Origin: Clostridium gasigenes | GTDB taxonomy: Bacteria; Bacillota; Clostridia; Clostridiales; Clostridiaceae | Assembly: GCF_900104115.1 (NCBI RefSeq) | Contig: NZ_FNJM01000001.1 | Location: 577,374 to 641,373 of the forward strand | Reading direction: 5' to 3' | Length of the DNA stretch: 64,000 nt | Shown here: positions 36,874 to 46,472 of the stretch, one piece after another | How the letters are laid out: each line of letters opens with the position of its first letter | Numbering within the stretch: position 1 is the stretch's first letter | Program-made: the position numbers and the translations under genes | Notes under the pieces: model-generated | What the model was told of the DNA's origin: nothing | Database searches by the model: none | What the model saw: the letters and a program-made list of their open reading frames with translations, nothing else

Positions 36874-37581
36874 GTGAAGAATATAAGTGGGAAAATAGTA
36901 GCGTTTATAGCAACCTTAATTATAGGTTTTATAATTGCAATAAATATAAAACTAAATAAATCACCTGCCATTAAGCAATTAAGTGCCAAAGAATATAAAG
37001 ATACAATAGATGAAAGAAATAAATTGTTTAAAGACTTAGAAACATTAAGAACTGAAAATGATTATAGTAAAGATAAGATAAATAGTTATACACATGATGA
37101 TAAGAAACAAGAAAAATTAGTTAAAGATATGTTAGCTCAAGTAAATGATTATGGGATGATAACAGGACTTTTACCTGTAAAGGGGCAAGGGATAGTTATT
37201 AAAATAGAAGAGGCTTCATATAAAATTTCAAGGGATATATTTCATAATATTGATGCAGCTATGGTGTTAAATGAAATTAGAGCGGCAGGAGGGGAAGCTG
37301 TTGCTTTAAAAAATCATAGAATAATACCAACTACATCAATAATATGTGATGGGCCTTTTCTTGAATTTGATAATAATGCAACAGAATATTCTCCATTTTG
37401 TTACTATGTTATAGGAAATCCAGAACAGTTAAAGTTAAAGTTAACTAAAGAAGGAAGCTATATAAATGAACTAATAATTCGCAAATTGAAAGTAGAGATT
37501 GAAGTGAAAGAAGAGATTATTATTCCGTCATCTACTCAAAGTTTTGATCCTGCATTTATGAAGGAAAATAAAATTAAATAA
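36874..37581 (+). CDS. DUF881 family protein (second copy)
   Basis: This 235-residue paralogue of the protein at 35782 has the same layout: membrane span (IVAFIATLIIGFIIAINI), coiled coil and DUF881 domain (GLLPVKGQGIVIKIEEA, then IDAAMVLNEIRAAGGEAVALKNHR). GTG start with AGAGGTGAT, directly after sbp. The two copies plus Sbp probably form one membrane complex; this is inference from constant gene order. Confidence 0.88.
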   Translation: MKNISGKIVAFIATLIIGFIIAINIKLNKSPAIKQLSAKEYKDTIDERNKLFKDLETLRTENDYSKDKINSYTHDDKKQEKLVKDMLAQVNDYGMITGLLPVKGQGIVIKIEEASYKISRDIFHNIDAAMVLNEIRAAGGEAVALKNHRIIPTTSIICDGPFLEFDNNATEYSPFCYYVIGNPEQLKLKLTKEGSYINELIIRKLKVEIEVKEEIIIPSSTQSFDPAFMKENKIK

Positions 37582-37661
37582 AAACTTAAAAAAATAAAGG
37601 TAAATCGGTTTTTTTGAAGAATATAAACAATAGCAAATATTTCTTTTAAGGAGGAGATGCT

Positions 37662-38318
37662 TTGGGTATTAAAAAAAATATACAAAACATACAAAAAGAA
37701 ATACCAAAAGATGTAACATTAATAGCAGTATCAAAGACAAAACCCTTAGAGGATTTATTAGAAGCATATGATTTTGGCATTAGAGATTTTGCCGAAAATA
37801 AAGTTCAGGAATTAGTATTTAAAGAAGAAAATTTTCACAAAGATGTTAGATGGCATTTTATAGGTCTATTACAAACTAATAAAGTAAAACATTTAGTAAA
37901 TAAGGTTCACTTAATACATTCGCTTTCAAGTATTAGTCTTCTTTTAAAGATAGAAAAGGAATTTCAAAAAGCAGATGAAATTGCAAATACTTTAATTCAA
38001 ATAAATATTGGTAAAGAAGAAAGCAAAAGTGGAATATTAGAAGAAGAATTGTTAGATTTTATAGATATAGTTGAGAAGTGCAAGTTTGTAAAAGCAAAAG
38101 GATTAATGGTTATCATCCCAAAGGGGAATGATGAAATTAATAAATGTTATTTTAATAAAACAAAAAAAATATTTGATGAGCTTAAGGAAAAAAAATATAA
38201 AAATATATCAATGGAAATATTATCAATGGGAATGTCTAATGATTATAAGGCAGCTATTGATGAGGGCTCAACACTGATAAGAATTGGAACAGGAATATTT
38301 GGAACAAGAAACATTTAG
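37662..38318 (+). CDS. YggS family PLP homeostasis protein
   Basis: This is a single-domain alanine-racemase-like barrel (218 residues) that binds PLP and helps balance the cofactor and amino acid pools. The PLP lysine lies in LIAVSKTKPLEDL. Other marks are FAENKVQELVFK, RWHFIGLLQTNKVK and LSMGMSNDYKAAIDEGSTLIRIGTGIFG (quoted in two parts: LSMGMSNDYKAAI and STLIRIGTGIFG). TTG start with AAGGAGGAG upstream. First gene of the sepF-yggT-ylmH-divIVA run, its usual place. Confidence 0.95.
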   Translation: MGIKKNIQNIQKEIPKDVTLIAVSKTKPLEDLLEAYDFGIRDFAENKVQELVFKEENFHKDVRWHFIGLLQTNKVKHLVNKVHLIHSLSSISLLLKIEKEFQKADEIANTLIQINIGKEESKSGILEEELLDFIDIVEKCKFVKAKGLMVIIPKGNDEINKCYFNKTKKIFDELKEKKYKNISMEILSMGMSNDYKAAIDEGSTLIRIGTGIFGTRNI

Positions 38319-38330
38319 GGGGAAGTAAAA

Positions 38331-38783
38331 ATGGCAAATATGTTTGGAAAATTTAAAGACATTATAGGATTAGGTGAGTACGAAGAAGATTTTGATGATG
38401 TAGACGCTGTAGAAAATGATGAGAATATAGATCCTGTTGAAACAATGATACAGTCTCAATCAACAAAGGGAAACAAAGTAGTTAACATACATTCAGCAGC
38501 AACAGCTAAAGTAATGGTAACAAAACCAACTAATTATGATGATGCAAGAGAAATTTCAGAAGCTATAAAAGGCAGAAAAATAGTAGTAGTAAATGCAACA
38601 GGCCTAGAAACTAAAGTAGCTCAAAGATTAGTAGATTTCATAAGTGGATCATGTTACGTATTAGGAGCACAATTACAAGAAATTGAGCAAAGAGTATATT
38701 TATTATCACCATCAAATGTTGAGGTTACAAGTGAATTGAAAAATGAATTAAGTTCAAAAGCATTATTTAACTGGAATAAGTAG
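38331..38783 (+). CDS. sepF: Cell division protein SepF
   Basis: SepF tethers FtsZ polymers to the membrane and shapes the septum. At 150 residues it has the N-terminal amphipathic membrane-binding helix (MANMFGKFKDIIGLG), an acidic linker and the C-terminal SepF domain (TNYDDAREISEAIKGRKIVV, then VDFISGSCYVLGAQLQEIEQ). GGGGGAAG precedes the ATG. Its TAG stop is part of the TAGGAGG ribosome site of yggT, and the two reading frames are the same. Confidence 0.95.
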   Translation: MANMFGKFKDIIGLGEYEEDFDDVDAVENDENIDPVETMIQSQSTKGNKVVNIHSAATAKVMVTKPTNYDDAREISEAIKGRKIVVVNATGLETKVAQRLVDFISGSCYVLGAQLQEIEQRVYLLSPSNVEVTSELKNELSSKALFNWNK

Positions 38784-38792
38784 GAGGCGTTT

Positions 38793-39059
38793 ATTATAAA
38801 TATAATAGTCATATTTGTACAGTTATTAAGTGGATTGGTAGAAACAACAATATTAGTTGAAATAATATTGTCATATATTCCAAGCATTAGGGAAAAATCT
38901 TTATTTCAATTACTAAAATCTTTTAACTTTCCTATTTTAGAACCTTTTAGAAGATTACAACAAAATTTATTTGGTATGAATAGAATAGATTTTTCTCCTA
39001 TACTTGCAATATTATTTATAGGCTTTGTTAGAAAATTTATATTTAAGATGCTATTATAA
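38793..39059 (+). CDS. YggT family membrane protein with apparent AUU/AUA start
   Basis: YggT/YlmG proteins are small membrane proteins of the division/osmotic-tolerance neighbourhood. The conserved part, LVEIILSYIPSIREKSLFQL then EPFRRLQ and IDFSPILAILFIG, is complete. The first canonical start in frame, TTG 38835, has no ribosome site and cuts off much of the first membrane helix. Homologues begin about 14 residues earlier. In that stretch the only start-like codons are ATT 38793 and ATA 38796, 5 and 8 bases after TAGGAGG. I therefore place the start at 38793 (88 residues). The frame is open back to the sepF stop. Its stop overlaps the ylmH start by one base. Confidence 0.75.
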   Translation: MINIIVIFVQLLSGLVETTILVEIILSYIPSIREKSLFQLLKSFNFPILEPFRRLQQNLFGMNRIDFSPILAILFIGFVRKFIFKMLL

Positions 39060-39829
39060 TGATAAGTCGAGATTATGTAATTAAAGCTTTCTCTAAGGAT
39101 GAAAGCATGGAAGCTTTAAGAGTATATGATAAATTTAGATTAGCTAGTGAAAAGGATATTACTGTATTTACTAATTCATTTTTGCCACCAAATATTTGGA
39201 AATATTACTATGGAAATTTCAATAGTAATACATTTAAAGTGGAGACAAATGGCTTTTTTCAAGAGTGTGAAAGAAGAGTAATAGCATTTAATAATTTATA
39301 TGAAGCTGAGTATCCTGTAGTAATGTTATTAATAGAAAGTAATTCAAACTTCAGCGAATTGAATCATAGAGATTATTTAGGCTCAATTCTTTCCTTAGGA
39401 ATAGAAAGAGAAAAGATTGGTGATATAGTTATAGATAAAAATAAAGCATATGTACCTGTAATGGATGATATATGGACTTATATTTACAATAATCTTACTA
39501 CAATAGGAAAAACTCCAGTTACAGTAAGTGTTATAAAAAAATATGATGATGTTCCAATAGTTAAGTTTCAAGAGATTGTAATTATAGTCTCCTCTTTGAG
39601 AATAGATAATTTTATTTGCAAATTAGCGAAAATATCTAGGGGGAAGGCTATAGATCTTATTGAGACAGGTAAAGTTTTAGTTGACTATGGTAAAGTGAAA
39701 AGTAAAAGCCAAGAGATATCAAAAGACACAAGAATAACTATTCGAGGAATTGGAAAGTTTATTGTGGGAGATGTTATAGGCGAAACTAAAAGTGAAAAAC
39801 AAAGAGTTATAATAAAAAAATACACATAA
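39059..39829 (+). CDS. ylmH: YlmH family S4-domain RNA-binding protein
   Basis: This 256-residue protein of the sepF-divIVA neighbourhood has an N-terminal domain typical of YlmH (VFTNSFLPPNIWKYY) and a C-terminal S4 RNA-binding domain (RIDNFICKLAKISRGKAIDL). In B. subtilis YlmH (RqcP2) can act in ribosome-associated quality control, as does RqcH, encoded here at 43469. Translation is coupled to yggT through TAATG. Confidence 0.93.
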   Translation: MISRDYVIKAFSKDESMEALRVYDKFRLASEKDITVFTNSFLPPNIWKYYYGNFNSNTFKVETNGFFQECERRVIAFNNLYEAEYPVVMLLIESNSNFSELNHRDYLGSILSLGIEREKIGDIVIDKNKAYVPVMDDIWTYIYNNLTTIGKTPVTVSVIKKYDDVPIVKFQEIVIIVSSLRIDNFICKLAKISRGKAIDLIETGKVLVDYGKVKSKSQEISKDTRITIRGIGKFIVGDVIGETKSEKQRVIIKKYT

Positions 39830-39846
39830 TTTATAGAGGTGATAGT

Positions 39847-40449
39847 ATGAAACTTACTCCAATGGATATTAATAATAAAGAATTTAAAAAAGTTTTAAGA
39901 GGCTATAAGTCAGAAGAAGTAGATGAATTTCTAGATGAAGTAGTTGAAAATTACGAAGAAGTTTTTAAAGAAAACTCAAGATTAAAAGAAAGTCTATCAA
40001 GATCAACAGAGCAAATAGAACATTATGAAAAAATAGAAAATACTATTCAAAATACACTTTTATTAGCACAAAATGCTGCAGAGCAAGCAAGAGAAAATAC
40101 ACAAAAAGAGGCAGATATAATACTTAAGAGTGCTAATGATACTGCACAAAAAATATTAGATAAATCTCATAGTGATGTAATTCAAATTAATGATGAGTAT
40201 GAGAAGGTTAAACAAGAATTTATTAAATTTAGAGCTAAGTTTAGAAATTTTATGAATACTCAAACTCAAACATTTAATGAATTAGAAAGAGAATTAACTA
40301 AAAATTATAATGTTTCTAAACCAATAGAAGAATTAGAATTAATTGAAGAAAAAGGTATTGAACTTTCAAATAGCAATATAGAATATATTAAAGAAGAAGT
40401 TTATACAGATGATATGGACGAAATAAAAAGCTTTTTTGCAAAGAAATAA
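39847..40449 (+). CDS. divIVA: DivIVA domain protein
   Basis: DivIVA binds negatively curved membrane at septa and poles and guides division or polar growth. The N-terminal membrane-binding module MKLTPMDINNKEFKKVLRGY and the first coiled coil (EEVDEFLDEVVENYEEVF) are typical. The rest (60-165) is coiled coil, ending in an acidic tail; 200 residues total. AGAGGTGAT precedes the ATG. lspA, which follows divIVA in many clostridia, is not present. Confidence 0.94.
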   Translation: MKLTPMDINNKEFKKVLRGYKSEEVDEFLDEVVENYEEVFKENSRLKESLSRSTEQIEHYEKIENTIQNTLLLAQNAAEQARENTQKEADIILKSANDTAQKILDKSHSDVIQINDEYEKVKQEFIKFRAKFRNFMNTQTQTFNELERELTKNYNVSKPIEELELIEEKGIELSNSNIEYIKEEVYTDDMDEIKSFFAKK

Positions 40450-40456
40450 TACATAA

Positions 40457-40488
40457 AAAAAATCCGTATTTTACGGATTTTTCTTTTT
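40457..40488 (+). terminator. Terminator after divIVA
   Basis: A perfect 11-bp stem AAAAATCCGTA/TACGGATTTTT (40458-40468 with 40472-40482), 3-base loop, then CTTTTT. Confidence 0.85.
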
Positions 40489-40580
40489 GAGCATATAATA
40501 TATTTAATGTATTGAGTAACTTTGATTAATATATTATAATGTGTTGAGAATTAAAATATTAAGAATTGGAGATTTAACAT

Positions 40581-41492
40581 ATGGAAGAATTAAATTTTAT
40601 AATAAATGAAGAAAATAAAGGGGAAAGAATCGATAAATATATTTCTAATATAATAGACGGAAAATCAAGATCATTTTTAAAAGGGCTTATAGATAATGGA
40701 TCAGTAACTGTTAATGGAAAGGTTCAAAAGAGTAATTATAATGTGAAATGTGGAGACAATATAACTGTTGTTATGCCAGAGCCAATGATTTTAAATGTAA
40801 CCCCTGAAAATATTGAGCTAGACATAGTTTATGAAGATGAAGATCTAATAGTAATAAATAAACCAAAGGGAATGATTATTCATCCAGCTCCGGGAGTGTA
40901 TACTGGAACATTAGTTAATGCATTACTATATCATTGCAAAAACTTATCTGGCATAAATGGGGTTATAAGACCTGGAATTGTACATAGAATTGATAAAGAC
41001 ACTACAGGTATAATAGTAGTAGCTAAAAATGATGAGGCTCATGCTTTTCTTTCAGATCAATTTAAAGAACATACTATTAAAAGAGAATATTATGCTTTAG
41101 TAGAAGGAAAATTTATGAAAACAGAAGGTTCTGTAGATAAGCCTTTAGGAAGACACAAAAGAGATAGAATAAAAATGGCTATAACATCAGATGGTAAAAG
41201 AGCAGTAACTCATTATGAAGTTTTAGAACAATATGATAATGGAACATCTCTTGTAAAGTGTAGCTTAGAAACAGGAAGAACACATCAAATAAGAGTACAT
41301 ATGGCATCTATAAGTCATCCTGTAGTTGGAGATACTATTTATGGACTAAAAAAACCAAGATATAAGTTAGATGGGCAAGTATTACATGCTAAGACACTAG
41401 GGTTTATACACCCAACTAAAAAGGAATACATGGAATTTAATTCAGAATTACCAAGTTATTATGAAGACATATTAACTAATTTAAGAAAATAA
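40581..41492 (+). CDS. rluD: RluA/RluD family pseudouridine synthase
   Basis: This enzyme (303 residues) isomerises uridine to pseudouridine in RNA, in RluD's case helix 69 of 23S rRNA. An N-terminal S4 domain (RIDKYISNIIDGKSRSFLKG) precedes the catalytic domain with the aspartate motif GIVHRIDKDTTGIIVVAKN and LETGRTHQIRVHMASI. The family includes several paralogues with different targets, so the exact site is inferred. TTGGAG precedes the ATG. Confidence 0.9.
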   Translation: MEELNFIINEENKGERIDKYISNIIDGKSRSFLKGLIDNGSVTVNGKVQKSNYNVKCGDNITVVMPEPMILNVTPENIELDIVYEDEDLIVINKPKGMIIHPAPGVYTGTLVNALLYHCKNLSGINGVIRPGIVHRIDKDTTGIIVVAKNDEAHAFLSDQFKEHTIKREYYALVEGKFMKTEGSVDKPLGRHKRDRIKMAITSDGKRAVTHYEVLEQYDNGTSLVKCSLETGRTHQIRVHMASISHPVVGDTIYGLKKPRYKLDGQVLHAKTLGFIHPTKKEYMEFNSELPSYYEDILTNLRK

Positions 41493-42120
<628 letters not shown>

Positions 42121-42130
42121 GGCACTTTGT

Positions 42131-42199
42131 TTAATTACTGCTTATTATTTTAAAAAGTGTAAGGGAGCTTCAAAAAAAACTAGTCAGCTCCCAAATCAA
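42131..42199. repeat. Dispersed repeats: right-arm variant plus internally deleted copy
   Basis: 42131-42162 resembles a degenerate right arm (ATTACTGCTTATTATTTT). Then 42161-42199 is a shortened element: GGGAGCTTCAAAAAAAAC, TAGTC, then AGCTCCCAAATCAA. It equals the copy at 33493 with the stretch between TAGTC and AGCTCCC removed, and still pairs GGGAGCT with AGCTCCC. Confidence 0.65.
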
Positions 42200-42216
42200 C
42201 ATAAAAGGAGTAAAAA

Positions 42217-43374
42217 ATGGAATATAATTTAATTGCAACAACTACCTTTGGATTAGAGGCTATAACAGCTAAAGAACTTAAGGCTTTAGGATATGAAAAT
42301 TTACAAACGGAAAATGGAAAAGTTTATTTTTCAGGAGATGAAATGGATATTGCAATCGCGAATATTCATGTAAGAACTTCTGACAGAATATTAATAAAGA
42401 TGGCTCAGTTTGAAGCTAGATCATTTGAAGAATTATTCCAAGGAACTAAAAAAGTTAATTGGGGTGGTTTAATACCAAAGGATGGAGTAATGCATGTTGT
42501 TGGTAAATCAATAAAATCTACTTTACATAGTGTTCCAGATTGTCAATCAATTGTAAAAAAAGCTATTGTTGATAGTATGACTAATTCTTATGGAATAGAG
42601 CGATTTGAAGAGTCAGGTCCAGTATATAAAATAGAAGTTGCTATTTTAAAAGATGTTGTTACATTATCAATAGATACTTCAGGACCTGGACTTCATAAAA
42701 GAGGGTACAGAGAAGTTGCAGGAGCCGCACCTCTTAAAGAAACATTAGCAGCCGCTATGGTGCTAATATCAAGATGGAAGGAAAGTTTTACTCTTATAGA
42801 TCCATTTTGTGGTTCAGGTACTATTTTAATAGAAGCTGCAATGATAATGCAAAATATTGCACCTGGATTATGCAGAAGTTTTGTATGTGAAACTTGGCCA
42901 ACTATGGGGAAAGAAATGTTTGAGCAAGTTAGAGATGGTGCAGAAAAAGCTATAAAGAAAAAGGATATTAAATTAATTGGTTATGATAATGATGAAAATG
43001 TATTAAGAGTAGCTAGAAATAATGCTATGAAAGCTGGAGTAGCTAATTATATAGATTTCCATAAGAGAGATTTTGAAACATTCTCAAGTAATGATAAATA
43101 TTCATTTATAATTACTAACCCTCCATATGGTGAAAGACTTGGAGAAAAGAGTGAGATAGAAGAACTTTATAGAATATTTGGAATATATAAAAATAAGTTA
43201 GATAATTGGGATTTCAATATATTAACATCACATGAGAGTTTTGAAAATATATTCGGAGTTAAATCATCAAAGAATAGAAAACTTTATAATGGAACTATAA
43301 AATGTTACTATTATCAATATTTTGATAATAAACTTATTAAAAATAATGGTGATATGGTAATTAATAATATTTAA
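42217..43374 (+). CDS. THUMP-domain class I RNA methyltransferase (RlmL/YpsC-like)
   Basis: This SAM-dependent enzyme (385 residues) matches the N-terminal half of E. coli RlmL, which methylates N2 of G2445 in 23S rRNA, and B. subtilis YpsC. The THUMP RNA-binding domain (about 45-155) precedes the Rossmann methyltransferase domain with LIDPFCGSGTILIEAAMI and the base-amine catalytic motif TNPPYGERLG. AAAGGAG precedes the ATG. A strong bidirectional terminator follows. Confidence 0.92.
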   Translation: MEYNLIATTTFGLEAITAKELKALGYENLQTENGKVYFSGDEMDIAIANIHVRTSDRILIKMAQFEARSFEELFQGTKKVNWGGLIPKDGVMHVVGKSIKSTLHSVPDCQSIVKKAIVDSMTNSYGIERFEESGPVYKIEVAILKDVVTLSIDTSGPGLHKRGYREVAGAAPLKETLAAAMVLISRWKESFTLIDPFCGSGTILIEAAMIMQNIAPGLCRSFVCETWPTMGKEMFEQVRDGAEKAIKKKDIKLIGYDNDENVLRVARNNAMKAGVANYIDFHKRDFETFSSNDKYSFIITNPPYGERLGEKSEIEELYRIFGIYKNKLDNWDFNILTSHESFENIFGVKSSKNRKLYNGTIKCYYYQYFDNKLIKNNGDMVINNI

Positions 43375-43400
43375 TTATAATTTAAAAACAGAAAAAATAT

Positions 43401-43448
43401 TTAGGCAGTTAGAAAGTGATTAGTTCACTTTCTAACTGCCTAATTTTT
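43401..43448. terminator. Bidirectional terminator between convergent genes
   Basis: A perfect 19-bp stem (43401-43419 with 43425-43443), 5-base loop, with A-rich and T-rich flanks. It ends the methyltransferase gene (+) and rqcH (-). Confidence 0.9.
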
Positions 43449-43468
43449 AGTATATAATAAAAAAATGA

Positions 43469-45208
43469 TTATATTTGAGTTAATGTTTCTATTAATTTAG
43501 TATAGTAACTAGGTTCAGTATAAAGACTATAGTTGGTATGATAAATAACCATACCAGGTTTTGAACCATTAGGTTTTTTTAAATTTTTTACTAAAGTGTA
43601 GTCAACAGGTACTTTAGTAGAATTTTTAGCTTTACTATAAAAGGCGGCAAGTATTGCAGCTTCTTCTATAGTTTTATCAGGAACATGTGGGGCAGAAACT
43701 ATAACATGAGATCCTGGAATATTTTTTGTGTGAAACCATAGATGATTATTACTTGCAAACTTCAAACTTAAATAATCGTTTTGAAGGTTGTTTTTGCCAA
43801 CATATATATCTAAACCATCAGAAGATATAAAATGAAGAGGTTTAGATGATCTATCCTTTTTACCATTTTTATTAGTTTTCTTAAATCTTACATAACCAGT
43901 TTCTATAAGTTCATTTTTAATATCATTTATTTCAACGTAGTTATCACAATTTTGAATATTAGTAAAAACAGAGTTTAGATATTGGAGCTCACCATCATTT
44001 TGCTCTAACTGATAAATAGCAGATTCTTCAGATTTTTTATATTTATTATATTTTTTATATAATAATTGAATGTTTTCAGAAGGGGATTTAAATTCATCCA
44101 ATGGAATTGTTAAATATTCCTCTTCTTCACTATAAAAATTAAGAAGATTAGCTTCTTTGTCACCTTTCTTGAGAGTATAGATATAGGAAGTTAATAAGTC
44201 ACCCTTTATTTTAAAAGATTCTTTTTCTTCACATTCTTTTAACATATTATAAAGTTTTTTAGATTTTTTATTACACCTATCTATATTAGTTTGAATTAAT
44301 CTTTGCAAATCTATAGATTTACTATTTAAACGTTCTTGTTTATCGCGAATAAGAAAAAATTCTTCTAAAAGTTCACTAGGGTTCTCAAAAGTTAAAACAG
44401 AATAAGTATTTTCTAAAGTATCTAATGGAAGACAATAAAAATCTTTATATAATGAATCTGTTTTATAAATCCTGTATGAAAAATTAGTTTCTAAACTTGA
44501 AATAAAATTGTTAATAAAATTATAAAGTTCATCAATAGAAAAATTTTTATTTTCTTTTGATAGAGAATTATAAAGATTGTAGGATAAAGGTTTACTTATT
44601 CCAGTAAATACGTTAGTAAAAACTAATTCAGACATACATATATCATTAGTAGAAAAATAGTCTTTTAAGTTATCTAATGTAAAATCAAAAGGATTAAGTC
44701 TTGATGAAGCTGGTGGATAAACATAATTTACACCAGGATAAAGGACTCTAAAACTATTTATATCAGGTGTTATATGTTTAATGCATTCCATAACTTTATT
44801 ATCACGCTCTCGAATAAGAGTTATATTACTATGTCTACCCATAATTTCTACAATTAAAAAGTATTTACTATCAAAACCTAATTCATCAGTAGACTCTATA
44901 TTAAGCTTTAATATACGATCTCCACTTAGTTGTTCAAAGGAAGTTATTTTTCCGCCAATTAGATATTTCCTTAAAACCATAGTAAAAGTTGAAGCCTTAA
45001 GAGGATTAACTTTATTTGTGTTTGTAATATGAATTCTTGGAAATTTAGAAGATGCAGAAATTAATAATTTTAAATTCTTTCTATCTTTTCTAAAAGTTAG
45101 AATTATTTCATCCTTTTCAGGTTGATTTATCTTATCGATTTTGGCATTTAAAACTAAATTTTTTAGATTATAGACCAAGCCATGCAAATAGATACCATCT
45201 AAAGCCAT
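43469..45208 (-). CDS. rqcH: Rqc2 homologue RqcH (NFACT protein, formerly fibronectin-binding protein)
   Basis: RqcH binds 60S-like 50S subunits with stalled peptidyl-tRNA and adds C-terminal alanine tails for degradation. At 579 residues it has NFACT-N (MALDGIYLHGLVYNLKN, then IHITNTNKVNPLKASTFTM), a helical/coiled-coil middle (about 290-430) and the NFACT-R/DUF814 domain (SSDGLDIYVGKNNLQNDYLS, then LWFHTKNIPGSHVIV). ATG 45208 has AGGGTG 6 bases ahead; a GTG three codons upstream overlaps that site. Older names (FbpA) reflect fibronectin binding in some species. Confidence 0.94.
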   Translation of the reverse strand: MALDGIYLHGLVYNLKNLVLNAKIDKINQPEKDEIILTFRKDRKNLKLLISASSKFPRIHITNTNKVNPLKASTFTMVLRKYLIGGKITSFEQLSGDRILKLNIESTDELGFDSKYFLIVEIMGRHSNITLIRERDNKVMECIKHITPDINSFRVLYPGVNYVYPPASSRLNPFDFTLDNLKDYFSTNDICMSELVFTNVFTGISKPLSYNLYNSLSKENKNFSIDELYNFINNFISSLETNFSYRIYKTDSLYKDFYCLPLDTLENTYSVLTFENPSELLEEFFLIRDKQERLNSKSIDLQRLIQTNIDRCNKKSKKLYNMLKECEEKESFKIKGDLLTSYIYTLKKGDKEANLLNFYSEEEEYLTIPLDEFKSPSENIQLLYKKYNKYKKSEESAIYQLEQNDGELQYLNSVFTNIQNCDNYVEINDIKNELIETGYVRFKKTNKNGKKDRSSKPLHFISSDGLDIYVGKNNLQNDYLSLKFASNNHLWFHTKNIPGSHVIVSAPHVPDKTIEEAAILAAFYSKAKNSTKVPVDYTLVKNLKKPNGSKPGMVIYHTNYSLYTEPSYYTKLIETLTQI

Positions 45209-45321
45209 ATTTATCACCCTTTCGTTAGAAATTAACTAAGGCTAGTATAACATTTAATTTGTATATTTATCAATGGCAGGATGTCTATAGGTAATATAAA
45301 AAATAGAAGTAATATAGACTA

Positions 45322-45350
45322 TTGTGTTAGTATAAAATGAGATATATAAT
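45322..45350 (+). promoter_or_regulatory. Probable promoter of the lipoprotein gene
   Basis: TTGTGT (45322-45327) and a perfect TATAAT (45345-45350) are separated by 17 bases, about 90 bases ahead of the lipoprotein ATG. Confidence 0.55.
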
Positions 45351-45440
45351 ATAAAAGATAATAATAATATAGATGGGGATTTAAAGTCTATATTATGAAG
45401 AAAATTAAAGGATGTCTAATGTTAGGAAAGAGGTAATGAG

Positions 45441-46424
45441 ATGAAGATTAATAGCAAATATGTACTACTAATAAGTAGTATGTTATCTTCATGGTTATTT
45501 ATAAGTGGGTGTAGCAATACTTTGGAGGCTCCAAGTGGAAAAATTATATTGCTAAAGGGAGCAATAGCTAGAGAAGAAAATGGTAATCATACAAATTATA
45601 ATTTAACTGAAGGTAAGTATAATAAATTAGAAGTTGATAAATCAGTAGCAGCATATGATATAATTAGTGGGAATTATATCTATGAAAAAGAAGGTAGTGC
45701 CTTTATACATTATAAAGATGAAGATATGAAGATATTGGATAAAAACATTATCAATCCTAAATTATCTTCAGGAGGCGATTATTATTCGTATTTTAAAAAA
45801 GATAAATATATGCAATTAGTTGTTAAAAGTCTTAAAGATAATAAAGAAATAGAAATTAATACTAATGTTGCAATTTCAGGTAATTTAATGGATTGGAGTA
45901 ATAATAATATTATCTATTATGGAATAGATGAAAATAAAACAAATGGAATATTCTCTTATAATATAAGTAATGGAAAAGAAGAACTTATTTACAAATTAGA
46001 AAGTGGATATTTAGAATTTTTAAAAGCTTCAAAAGACGGTATAGTATTTTTACAAGGGTCATTATCTGGTAAAAAAATTCTTAAATCAATTGATAAAGAA
46101 AAAAAAATTAAGGTTATAACAGATGAAATTGTTGAGTTAAAAGATATAGAAATTAGTGAAAAAGGAATATTCATATTAGGTAAGATGAAGGATAATAATC
46201 ATTCAATTTATGAAGTTAAAGACGGCAAAGTTAATAGAATAATTTATGATTTTCCAAATATAGTTCACTTAGAAAAAGGTTTATCTTCAGATGAGAATGG
46301 AAATGTACTTTTTATAGGGAGTACGGATAGTTTTGAAAAAGAAAAAATATATATCTATGAAGATGGATATGTTAAGGTATTAACTAATGACAATTTTAAA
46401 TATTACTTTGTAGATATTAAATAG
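45441..46424 (+). CDS. Predicted lipoprotein of unknown function
   Basis: This 327-residue protein has a lipoprotein signal peptide ending in the lipobox F-I-S-G-C24, so it should be anchored on the outer face of the membrane. The mature part is rich in short beta-like segments with repeating aromatic/glycine/aspartate patterns (ISGNYIYEKEGSAFIHYKDE, NNIIYYGIDENKTNGIFSYN), consistent with a beta-propeller, perhaps DUF5050-like. I do not recognise a specific family. AAAGAGGTAATGAG precedes the ATG. It has its own promoter and terminator, and lies divergent from rqcH, before the pilus-like operon. Confidence 0.75.
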   Translation: MKINSKYVLLISSMLSSWLFISGCSNTLEAPSGKIILLKGAIAREENGNHTNYNLTEGKYNKLEVDKSVAAYDIISGNYIYEKEGSAFIHYKDEDMKILDKNIINPKLSSGGDYYSYFKKDKYMQLVVKSLKDNKEIEINTNVAISGNLMDWSNNNIIYYGIDENKTNGIFSYNISNGKEELIYKLESGYLEFLKASKDGIVFLQGSLSGKKILKSIDKEKKIKVITDEIVELKDIEISEKGIFILGKMKDNNHSIYEVKDGKVNRIIYDFPNIVHLEKGLSSDENGNVLFIGSTDSFEKEKIYIYEDGYVKVLTNDNFKYYFVDIK

Positions 46425-46427
46425 ATT

Positions 46428-46472
46428 ATAAGAGCTAGAGGTTAGTTTAACCAATAGCTCTTATTTTTTTAT
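46428..46472 (+). terminator. Terminator after lipoprotein gene
   Basis: Arms ATAAGAGCT/AGCTCTTAT (46428-46436 with 46456-46464) with an inner GGTT/AACC pair, followed by T7. Confidence 0.8.

Noticed and set aside
38835..39059. TTG 38835 as the yggT start
   Set aside because: No ribosome site upstream and it removes conserved N-terminal residues.
40450..40580. Remnant of lspA between divIVA and the rluD-like gene
   Set aside because: The 131-base gap holds only a terminator and A+T-rich promoter-like DNA; no piece of a signal peptidase II frame is seen.
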